Positions 1-4,996 of a stretch of DNA of 5,252 nt are shown here, in pieces (the first letter of the stretch is position 1; every line of letters begins with the position of its first letter). Where the stretch lies: positions 1 through 5,252 of the forward strand of contig JAPYWX010000111.1 of assembly GCA_028276145.1 (NCBI GenBank), given 5' to 3'. The translations under genes and the position numbers were made by a program. This DNA is from Spirochaetota bacterium. Its GTDB lineage: Bacteria > Spirochaetota > Brevinematia > DTOW01. Below the pieces are notes generated by a model. That model did no database searches and was not told where the DNA came from. It worked only from the letters and a program-made list of their open reading frames with translations.

Positions 1-135
1 TGCTGGCTCTTCTTGCTTTTCACTTGGTGATGAAGGTTGTGGACTAGGTGCTTGGTTTGGTGAAAGAGGTACTGGCTCTTTCTTTTCTTCTTTTTTCTCT
101 TCTACTTTCTGGGGTTGTTCTTGTGGTGCTTGTGT
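1..135 (-). other. Low-complexity Pro/Gln/Glu/Lys-rich tail coding region
   Basis: This stretch encodes residues about 212-256 of the FecR-domain protein. It begins with a Gln/Pro segment, passes through a charged block of alternating Glu and Lys (about residues 222-231), and ends in Pro/Ser/Gln. The DNA is correspondingly purine-rich on the coding strand. Such tails often act as flexible linkers across the periplasm or to a further domain; what follows is outside the window. Confidence 0.7.
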
Positions 136-768
136 CTGGATCTTATCGGCGAAGTATTTTTCAAACTCTTCTGGTGAAATTGGTTTTGGCTCTTCAATTT
201 CTGTTATGTTCAAGTACCTGCTTATACTACTAGAATAACCGGCGTTGATGTCAACAGTTCTGCCTGTTGGGTCAGTTAAGGATACAACACCTTCTTTTAC
301 GAAAACTTGCATCATTGATGCTTGTCCGGTATTGTATATTACTCCGAACTCTGTGCCTCTTACAGCTGCTATACCTGTTTCTGTCCTTACCTTGAATTCG
401 TCTAGAGTACCTACTTTCTTGACTTTAGCCTTTAGTTTACCTACTTTTAATTCAACGCTACTATCTGTTTGGAACTTTGCAAGTGAAACAGTTGAGAATT
501 CGTAGATTTTTATAACCTTGTTAGGTGCAAGTGATATTTCTACATATCCATCTGGACCTGTTCTTATGGTAGAGAAGAGAGGTATACTCATTCCAGAGGA
601 AAGGTCTTTGTAGACTAGATTACCTTTGGATTCATCACCTGAGACAGCATACTGAACAGAGCCTAGAACGATTTCTACATATGGATATTTGTCAACCTGA
701 GCAAAAGCACTAAAAAGAATTGAGTATGTCAAGGCAAAAGCTATTAAAAATCTAACAAGTAACTTCAT
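1..768 (-). CDS. FecR-domain periplasmic protein, partial (C-terminus beyond left edge)
   Basis: The frame is open from the ATG at 768 down to base 1, giving 256 residues with no stop, so the C-terminus lies off the window. Residues 1-23 form a signal peptide (MKLLVRF, hydrophobic core, AFA before Q24), placing the protein in the periplasm or envelope. Residues about 65-185 carry the FecR pattern: a TIRTGPDGYVEISL strand pair near 67-80, then VRTETGIAAVRGTEFGV at 127-143, the family's most recognisable motif, then a VFVKEGVVSLTD strand. From about residue 212 the chain becomes rich in Pro, Gln, Glu, Lys and Ser, which looks like a disordered linker or envelope-spanning tail. FecR domains are known from periplasmic sensing beside FecI sigma factors and TonB receptors, but stand-alone forms are common and no sigma factor is visible here. 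AAGGAGG ends 6 bases before the ATG and overlaps the upstream gene's stop codon, so the two genes are cotranscribed and probably translationally coupled. The fold call is strong; the function is unknown. Confidence 0.88.
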   Translation of the reverse strand, partial: MKLLVRFLIAFALTYSILFSAFAQVDKYPYVEIVLGSVQYAVSGDESKGNLVYKDLSSGMSIPLFSTIRTGPDGYVEISLAPNKVIKIYEFSTVSLAKFQTDSSVELKVGKLKAKVKKVGTLDEFKVRTETGIAAVRGTEFGVIYNTGQASMMQVFVKEGVVSLTDPTGRTVDINAGYSSSISRYLNITEIEEPKPISPEEFEKYFADKIQTQAPQEQPQKVEEKKEEKKEPVPLSPNQAPSPQPSSPSEKQEEPA

Positions 769-779
769 AAAAAACCTCC

Positions 780-2123
780 TTAAAATTGAATTTCAGTAGA
801 AATGGCAGTGCTTTCAAGTGGTTTAAGTACCATCTGCCCGTTTTCTTCAAACCAATCGAAGGACCTGGTGTAGAATACAACTATATTTACCATGTCTGAA
901 ACTTTGTATGATAGTTTAGCATTTATGACTGCATCTGTTGATTCGGTAGTGTAAATATCTCTCCATTCCTTTATGTTTTTCCTCTCATACACGAAGTCAA
1001 AGTTGATAATCTTCGTTAGAGACCTGTCTAAATGGAACCTTAGTATCATGTGTGGGTACGAAGTATCATCAAATGAATCATCAATCGTTACGAGTAAACT
1101 TATGTTTGTGTCAAAGCTCACACCAGTAGTGAACAGGAAGCCTGCATAAGAGTTTGTTATGTTATCTAATAAATCATACTTTGACAAAAGGTTAGACGAT
1201 GATAGCATCACATACCTTTCGCTTTCATAGAGTGTGTCAAAGAATGAAGGAATGAATTTGGGTTGTAGGTATCTAACTTCAAATCTGTACGGTATAAGTG
1301 ATATTATAGTTCCTTTGAATCCTGTTGATTCACCGGTTCCTTTATTGAAAATATAGGCAAAGTCTGCAAACCACTTTAAATCAAATATTGATGGAATATT
1401 CACTATTGGTAGTCCCAAGTCACCACCTGCTATGTAAATTTCTCTACCTTTGCTTAGTTCGCTATCGGAGAAATTGTAGGGGGAGTTGGTTGGTATTGGG
1501 TTAAATGGATCAGTATCTCCGACTATTGATGCTCCTATTTCAAGTTCTTTAAGTAGGAATATATCGGTACCATAAAGTGGTCTTGCAAATCCTCTTAATC
1601 CGATTATATCAAAATCAAAGATGTTGTCAACAAAGGATTCAAACCCTCCGTAGCCTAAATCAAGGTCAAAGGCAATACCTAGCTTCTTCATGTTTGGGTA
1701 GTTTAGGTTATTAGCGTAGTTCCACATAATGAAGCCGTTTCCTATTGTGGCGTCTTCAATTTGTCCTACTTTTACGTATAGGGGTTTTGAACCTTTATAA
1801 GCCCATCTTACATATCGTATTTTTGATAGTATTGCTTGCCATGAGTTCCACTCGGTTTCTCTTAGCTTCCAGTTACCATCAAACTCTAGGTTTATGTCTA
1901 AACCTATTCCAAACAAACCTATTGAGAAGTCAGGTTTCCCATTTATCTGGAAGTAGGTAACACCGTTTATGACAACGGTGCCAAATGAGAAACCAAAGCC
2001 AAAGGATGGACCACTACTTCCGGAAGATTGCTCAGAGGTTTGTGTTGCTTCATCAGAAAAAGCATAATAGATTGGCGTCAGAAGTAAGATTAGAATAAGA
2101 AAAATGAAAAGTTTTCTTTTCAT
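780..2123 (-). CDS. Outer-membrane beta-barrel protein, about 450 residues
   Basis: Predicted 447-residue outer-membrane protein. Residues 1-23 are a signal peptide (MKRKLF, then a long Leu/Ile core ending AFS). A Ser/Gly-rich linker follows (about 29-40), then a Phe/Gly-alternating stretch (41-48). From about residue 55 to the end there are many amphipathic strands separated by Asp/Asn/Gly/Pro turns, and the last residues are STAISTEIQF, with the terminal Phe typical of BAM-inserted barrels. A distinctive block at about 101-140 (KIRYVRWAYKG, PLYVKVGQIEDATIGNGFI) resembles a pattern I associate with large diderm outer-membrane proteins; this is from memory, not a search. The ATG at 2123 is chosen because GAGGAGG ends 6 bases upstream; an upstream TTG at 2138 in the same frame overlaps the Shine-Dalgarno site itself and is unlikely. 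Arg103 (CGA) is the only non-AGR arginine I found in the window. First gene of an operon with the FecR gene 11 bases downstream. Transported substrate, if any, unknown. Confidence 0.8.
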   Translation of the reverse strand: MKRKLFIFLILILLLTPIYYAFSDEATQTSEQSSGSSGPSFGFGFSFGTVVINGVTYFQINGKPDFSIGLFGIGLDINLEFDGNWKLRETEWNSWQAILSKIRYVRWAYKGSKPLYVKVGQIEDATIGNGFIMWNYANNLNYPNMKKLGIAFDLDLGYGGFESFVDNIFDFDIIGLRGFARPLYGTDIFLLKELEIGASIVGDTDPFNPIPTNSPYNFSDSELSKGREIYIAGGDLGLPIVNIPSIFDLKWFADFAYIFNKGTGESTGFKGTIISLIPYRFEVRYLQPKFIPSFFDTLYESERYVMLSSSNLLSKYDLLDNITNSYAGFLFTTGVSFDTNISLLVTIDDSFDDTSYPHMILRFHLDRSLTKIINFDFVYERKNIKEWRDIYTTESTDAVINAKLSYKVSDMVNIVVFYTRSFDWFEENGQMVLKPLESTAISTEIQF

Positions 2124-2129
2124 AGATTT

Positions 2130-2136
2130 CCTCCTC
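2130..2136 (-). promoter_or_regulatory. Shine-Dalgarno site that fixes the start of the 780-2123 gene
   Basis: GAGGAGG lies 6 bases upstream of the ATG at 2123. The alternative in-frame TTG (2138-2136) shares its last base with this motif, so a ribosome starting there would need another binding site, and none is seen. The shorter 447-residue product is therefore preferred. Confidence 0.8.
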
Positions 2137-2143
2137 AAGGAAT

Positions 2144-2172
2144 ATAATAATACAAAAAAAGTAAAGTTTCAA
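2144..2172 (-). promoter_or_regulatory. Putative sigma70-type promoter for the barrel-FecR operon
   Basis: A TTGAAA -35 element (2172-2167) and a TATTAT -10 element (2149-2144) are separated by 17 bases, each matching five of six consensus bases. The predicted transcript start is near 2137, giving a leader of about 14 bases that contains the Shine-Dalgarno site. The region is very AT-rich, so chance matches are possible. A set of inverted repeats overlaps the -35 element. Confidence 0.5.
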
Positions 2173-2186
2173 AACTTTTCAAAGTT
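2163..2186. repeat. Overlapping inverted repeats, operator-like
   Basis: AAAGTTT (2163-2169) and AAACTTT (2172-2178) form a perfect 7-base inverted repeat with a 2-base centre. AACTTT (2173-2178) and AAAGTT (2181-2186) form a second 6-base inverted repeat sharing the middle arm, again with a 2-base centre. The result is three alternating half-sites at a near-constant spacing. They cover the -35 element of the minus-strand promoter and lie about 12 bases upstream of the rplD -35 element, a sensible place for a regulator. No regulator is identified and the motif is low in complexity. Confidence 0.4.
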
Positions 2187-2198
2187 ACTCGCTAGAAA

Positions 2199-2228
2199 TT
2201 GAAAAAAATAAGGTTTCCGTTTCATAAT
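2199..2228 (+). promoter_or_regulatory. Putative sigma70-type promoter for rplD
   Basis: TTGAAA (2199-2204) and CATAAT (2223-2228) are separated by 18 bases, each one base from consensus. Transcription would start near 2235, leaving a leader of about 17 bases with the Shine-Dalgarno site GGAGGAG at 2241-2247. Such a short leader has no room for an S10-type attenuator like the one L4 uses for autogenous control in E. coli. Its presence fits rplD being its own transcription unit. Confidence 0.5.
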
Positions 2229-2251
2229 AATTCTACAACTGGAGGAGTATA

Positions 2252-2896
2252 ATGAAAGTAGATGTATTTAGGTTGGATGGTATTGCTTCTAAGAAGATAG
2301 AGATAAGTGATGAAATTTTTGGGGTTGAATACAATCCTGACCTTGTTTATAGGGCTATAGTTGCTGAACTTACAAACAGGAGGCAAGGCACAGTTTCAAC
2401 AAAGACGAGAGGTGAGGTAAGTGGTGGTGGTAGAAAACCTTGGAGGCAGAAGGGAACAGGTAGAGCTAGACATGGTTCTATAAGATCTCCTATATGGGTT
2501 GGTGGTGGTATAGCGCATGGTCCTAAGCCAAGAGAATTTGAGTTTGATTTACCGAAGAAAATGAAAAGAAAGGCGTATTTCTCACTTCTTTCAGAGAAAT
2601 TAAGGAAAGGTGACTTAATAGTTATTGAAGATTTTTCGTTGCCAACTATAAAAACTAAAGAGTTCGTTAAGAAATTTTCTAATTTCCTGAATAAAATAGA
2701 ATTTGGTTATGGTGTTTTGGTTTTGCCAGAAAATGACAAGAATATAATACTTTCTGCTAGGAATTTACCAAATCTTTTATTGCTCACTTACAATAACCTG
2801 AATGTTCACGATTTGTTCTACTCAACCAAGATATTCTTTACTGAAAGCGCTATAAAGAATTATGAGGAGATGTACTTATTAGCAGCTAAAGCTTAG
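2252..2896 (+). CDS. rplD: 50S ribosomal protein L4 (uL4)
   Basis: L4 binds domain I of 23S rRNA early in large-subunit assembly, and its extended loop lines the peptide exit tunnel with L22. The 214-residue product is about the usual length. The hallmark loop is plain: RRQGTVSTKTRGEV (43-56), GGGRKPWRQKGTGRARHGS (58-76), then SPIWVGGGIAHGPKPR (79-94). Lys67 in WRQKGTG corresponds to E. coli Lys63, whose change to Glu gives erythromycin resistance, so that position is unaltered. The C-terminal globular half follows, with KMKRKAYFSLLSEKL, LIVIEDFSL and the closing TESAIKNYEEMYL matching the family. The ATG at 2252 follows GGAGGAG at a good distance. All 14 arginines use AGA or AGG. The odd point is location: rplD normally sits between rplC and rplW in the S10 operon, but here both neighbours are minus-strand envelope genes and rplD has its own promoter and terminator. 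The reading frame is intact and shows no sign of being a decayed copy. Confidence 0.98.
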   Translation: MKVDVFRLDGIASKKIEISDEIFGVEYNPDLVYRAIVAELTNRRQGTVSTKTRGEVSGGGRKPWRQKGTGRARHGSIRSPIWVGGGIAHGPKPREFEFDLPKKMKRKAYFSLLSEKLRKGDLIVIEDFSLPTIKTKEFVKKFSNFLNKIEFGYGVLVLPENDKNIILSARNLPNLLLLTYNNLNVHDLFYSTKIFFTESAIKNYEEMYLLAAKA

Positions 2897-2913
2897 ATAG
2901 CATCAAAATTTTA

Positions 2914-2933
2914 ATGAGGGCGTGAGCCCTCAT
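2914..2933. terminator. Bidirectional hairpin terminator between convergent genes
   Basis: A perfect 8-base-pair stem, ATGAGGGC (2914-2921) with GCCCTCAT (2926-2933), closes a four-base loop that reads GTGA on the plus strand, a GNRA tetraloop in RNA. It lies 17 bases past the rplD stop and 3 bases past the stop of the convergent gene, so it can serve both. The flanks are AU-rich on both sides but neither has a long unbroken U run; the minus-strand tail reads TAAAATTTTG. Confidence 0.75.
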
Positions 2934-2936
2934 ATA

Positions 2937-3503
2937 TTATAAATTTATCTTCAATGCTACTCCTGCAAATTTTGAGTTTCCGCCGATCTGTATAGTTAAG
3001 TTATCAATATAGAACGATAGGTTAACGGTGAAAAATGCTGAGAAGTTCGGATTAGCTGATAGTGATATATCAGGTCCGAATCCTATTGATAGAGACAAAG
3101 GAACATTTTCCTTCCTGAAGTCTAATGAGAAGAGTCCGTATGCTCCTATGTCAAAGTCAAATGAGAAAACTGTTTCGTTTTGTCTGTTTTGCTCGAACTT
3201 AAAGTCTACCCCTCCGAATGGGGCTACTGCTATACTGAAGATATCTTGCTTAAAAACTTTGATAGGGAAGTCAATTTGTGCGCCAAACCCAAAGTTAGGT
3301 CCATACCCACCAATGGTAATCCATGGGTATATGTCAACTTTGTCACTTAATCCAGTTTCGTAGCCTAATTCTGCACCAACACCTTTGTAAACATAAGTGT
3401 AGCCAAATCCTACTTCTAGCCCTTTGTTTGAGTGTACCTCTTTAAATCCAAATGAAATAAAAGGTAATGTTATTAGGATTAGTAAGAGTGTAAGCCTTTT
3501 CAT
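2937..3503 (-). CDS. Small outer-membrane beta-barrel protein (probably 8-stranded)
   Basis: Predicted exported protein of 188 residues. It starts MKRLTLLLILITLPFISFG, a signal peptide probably cut after SFG. The rest is almost entirely short amphipathic strands rich in Gly, Phe, Tyr and alternating hydrophobic residues, broken by polar turns: GLEVGFGYTYVY, GVGAELGYET, WITIGGYGPNFGFGAQIDF, FSIAVAPFGGVDFKF, FSFDFDIGAYGLFSLDF and so on, ending FAGVALKINL. The size and roughly eight strands suit an OmpA/OmpX-sized barrel, but I recognise no named family; the terminal residue is Leu rather than Phe. The ATG at 3503 is preferred over the in-frame GTG at 3509, because the latter lies inside the Shine-Dalgarno stretch AGGGGGTGA (3514-3506), which pairs with the 16S tail allowing one G-U wobble. 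A 103-base gap with a weak hairpin and a promoter-like site separates it from the upstream gene, so it may be transcribed alone. It converges on rplD with a shared terminator. Confidence 0.75.
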   Translation of the reverse strand: MKRLTLLLILITLPFISFGFKEVHSNKGLEVGFGYTYVYKGVGAELGYETGLSDKVDIYPWITIGGYGPNFGFGAQIDFPIKVFKQDIFSIAVAPFGGVDFKFEQNRQNETVFSFDFDIGAYGLFSLDFRKENVPLSLSIGFGPDISLSANPNFSAFFTVNLSFYIDNLTIQIGGNSKFAGVALKINL

Positions 3504-3524
3504 TGTCACCCCCTGTTAAGTTAA

Positions 3525-3553
3525 ATTTAAAACGTAATTATTGATTATTTCAA
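3525..3553 (-). promoter_or_regulatory. Putative promoter for the small barrel gene
   Basis: TTGAAA (3553-3548) is followed after 17 bases by TTAAAT (3530-3525), or after 18 by TAAATT. A transcript starting near 3518 would have a leader of about 15 bases ending in the Shine-Dalgarno site. The -10 match is modest and the region is AT-rich. The same TTGAAA -35 hexamer occurs in the other two promoters proposed in this window. Confidence 0.4.
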
Positions 3554-3559
3554 CTAAGA

Positions 3560-3573
3560 GAGGTAATAACCTC
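3560..3573 (-). terminator. Weak hairpin downstream of the 3607-4092 gene
   Basis: On the minus strand GAGGT (3573-3569) pairs with ACCTC (3564-3560) around a 4-base loop, and the tail reads TCTTAGTT. The stem is only five pairs and the U run is poor, so it is at best a leaky terminator or a processing site. It lies about 33 bases beyond the upstream gene's stop and just before the proposed -35 element for the next gene, which is where a unit boundary would be expected. The palindrome TGAGCTCA (3583-3590) sits between the stop and this hairpin. Confidence 0.25.
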
Positions 3574-3606
3574 AAGAGATAATGAGCTCAGAGGCGGTAA
3601 CTTCTC

Positions 3607-4092
3607 TCAAAATCCTCTTTTGTATTTGTTTACACTTGCAGCTACCCATCCGATAGCGTTCATGAGTTGAACTTCATCTAAGTATTTTTGCCTCAGTTTT
3701 ACGTTGTAGTCAAGGTACCAAACATTATCTTCTTTGTATAGGGAGAAGAAGCCCCATTCGGCAGTAGAAGAGTTTACCTCCATAGCTGAAACGATTTCTT
3801 CAAAAGCTTTTGAAAGTTCTTCATCGCCGTTATAGGATTTGACGCCACCGTATATATATACAATATTGAAATCAGCATTTGCTTCGTTTTGACTAATGTA
3901 TATGTAGACAGCTTCCTTCCACGAGCCTGTGCCGAAGCTCACTTTCCAGGACCCTTTACCTAGTTTTTTCTCAAAGGTATAACCTTTTTCTTTGTAGTCC
4001 ATCAATGTTTTTTCTATCTCTTGCTCTGTTAGTGCGGAAACGAATCCACTAACTAACAGTACTAAGAAGATTGAAATCAAAAATCTTTTCAT
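3607..4092 (-). CDS. Small exported protein, tentatively YbjN-like
   Basis: 161 residues with a clear signal peptide (MKRFLISIFLVLLVSGFVSA, cut after Ala20), giving a mature periplasmic or secreted protein of about 141 residues. It opens with a charged helix (TEQEIEKTLMDYKEKGY), then strands, including two copies of the tetrad GSWK at 47-50 and 57-60 and a VYIYIS/IVYIY pair. A helix follows (DEELSKAFEEIVSAM), then FFSLYKEDNVWYLDYNVKL and a final helix (DEVQLMNAIGWVAASVNKY). That order, with a strand pair ending in a hydrophobic 'yld-v-l' stretch and a last helix rich in Ala/Val, resembles YbjN-family proteins (type III chaperone-like fold), though the family's conserved residues are not clear enough for a firm call. 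AAGGAGG lies 8 bases before the ATG at 4092. The upstream barrel gene ends only 39 bases away, so they probably share a transcript. Function unknown. Confidence 0.6.
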   Translation of the reverse strand: MKRFLISIFLVLLVSGFVSALTEQEIEKTLMDYKEKGYTFEKKLGKGSWKVSFGTGSWKEAVYIYISQNEANADFNIVYIYGGVKSYNGDEELSKAFEEIVSAMEVNSSTAEWGFFSLYKEDNVWYLDYNVKLRQKYLDEVQLMNAIGWVAASVNKYKRGF

Positions 4093-4104
4093 ACAAATAT
4101 CCTC

Positions 4105-4125
4105 CTTGTTATCAAAATAAACAAG
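4105..4125 (-). other. Small hairpin overlapping the Shine-Dalgarno site of the 3607-4092 gene
   Basis: On the minus strand CTTGTT (4125-4120) can pair with AACAAG (4110-4105) across a 9-base loop. The last three bases of the right arm are the first three of the Shine-Dalgarno sequence AAGGAGG (4107-4101). Folding would cover only part of that site, and six mostly A-U pairs are weak, so any effect on translation would be slight. It could be chance. Confidence 0.25.
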
Positions 4126-4131
4126 TTTTTT

Positions 4132-4992
4132 CTAAAAATCAAACTCAACGTTGAACATAGTACCACTACCTAATTGAGATATGCCAAAAGAATATAGAAT
4201 TCTAACAAGGTATCTATCTAGTGGTATTGAAATTGAGTTGTCAAAGAAAATTCTATTGTTTAAGGCATCATACCTAGCCGATGTATTAAAGTTTGTTAGG
4301 TATACTAGTTTTATTCCTAGGAAAAGTTCATTTTTTATATTTCCGTAACTAGGGTATAGTGTTATACCTATGTTCCACTCTCTAAAAGTTATGAATTTGT
4401 ATTCGAAGAATCCTTTTATTTGGAAGTTAATGTTTTCTAGTTTGCCGTTGTTTATGTGGAAACCTAAATTTTCAATGGCAGTGCCAAAAGAGAGGTTGTA
4501 CCTCTTGTTTTCGTTTCCGTTTATAGATATGGTTGGTAGAGTGTCAAAATAGAATAGTCCTACACTTAGGCTAACGCCGTACATTGAAGTACTTCCAGAA
4601 GCTAAGTTGTCAAGGTTAATGCTACTTAATGTAGCTAAATTATTCAAAGAATTTTTACTTCCGAATGTGTGTGAATGAGAAATGGAAAGTTTAATATTGT
4701 TCGGGGTGTTCATATTTCCTTCAGACGATATGAATTCATCGTTTAGGTTTAAGTATGAAAGGTTGATGGAAAAGTTGTCATTGCCGAGAAGTATTCCTAC
4801 TGTTGTATTGTATTCGTAATCATCGCTGGGTAATTTCAGAAATACAAAGGATGCAGAGTATTTGTAGGATTTCCCTAGGAGGTGGTAGAATAGTGGTTCA
4901 TCTTCAATTGATTTTTGATTTTCTATTATTTTACCTACTCCGTAGGAGTAGGTTAGAAAAATTGTAAAAAGTAAACCAATAAATTTTTTCAT
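4132..4992 (-). CDS. Outer-membrane beta-barrel protein, PorV/PorQ/UPF0164-like
   Basis: 286 residues beginning MKKFIGLLFTIFLTYSYG, a signal peptide. The mature part is a run of amphipathic strands (for example ASFVFLKLP, TTVGILLG, FSINLSYLNL, MYGVSLSVGLFYFD) and ends MFNVEFDF, with the terminal Phe expected of BAM substrates. The segment YNLSFGTAIENLGFHI (165-180) matches the 'G-a-QNLG' strand of PorV/PorQ and UPF0164 proteins, and the closing strands, with YSFGISQLGSGTMFNVEF at 267-284, resemble that family's end, where an 'LG-thr-sl' strand precedes the terminal Phe. The N-terminal Gly-rich motif and 'NPA' signature of those families are not evident, and the protein is shorter than most, so the assignment is tentative; a generic barrel is the safe fallback. 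GAGGT (5003-4999), overlapping the upstream gene's last codons and stop, is 6 bases before the ATG at 4992. The two genes are thus 4 bases apart and translationally coupled, which suggests they work together. Confidence 0.68.
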   Translation of the reverse strand: MKKFIGLLFTIFLTYSYGVGKIIENQKSIEDEPLFYHLLGKSYKYSASFVFLKLPSDDYEYNTTVGILLGNDNFSINLSYLNLNDEFISSEGNMNTPNNIKLSISHSHTFGSKNSLNNLATLSSINLDNLASGSTSMYGVSLSVGLFYFDTLPTISINGNENKRYNLSFGTAIENLGFHINNGKLENINFQIKGFFEYKFITFREWNIGITLYPSYGNIKNELFLGIKLVYLTNFNTSARYDALNNRIFFDNSISIPLDRYLVRILYSFGISQLGSGTMFNVEFDF

Positions 4993-4996
4993 ATTT

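Noticed and set aside
48..505. Two plus-strand open frames (48-233 and 245-505)
   Set aside because: They lie antisense to the FecR-domain gene, which has a signal peptide, a family motif and a ribosome binding site. The plus-strand frames have no Shine-Dalgarno site and match no family I know.
1745..1960. Plus-strand open frame of 71 codons
   Set aside because: Antisense shadow of the large barrel gene; no ribosome binding site and no recognisable protein pattern.
2252..2896. Possibility that rplD is a horizontally acquired or decaying copy
   Set aside because: The frame is intact, all key loop residues are present and its arginine codon use equals that of its neighbours, so the sequence itself gives no sign of decay or foreign origin.
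3028..3363. Plus-strand open frame of 111 codons
   Set aside because: Antisense to the small barrel gene, whose alternating strand pattern and signal peptide are convincing. The shadow has no Shine-Dalgarno site and random-looking composition.
4093..4131. Riboswitch or terminator between the 4132-4992 and 3607-4092 genes
   Set aside because: The gap is only 39 bases. The single small hairpin has no U run after it and leads straight into a Shine-Dalgarno site, so neither call is supported.
4370..4552. Plus-strand open frame of 60 codons
   Set aside because: Antisense to the PorV-like gene; no start signals and no family resemblance.
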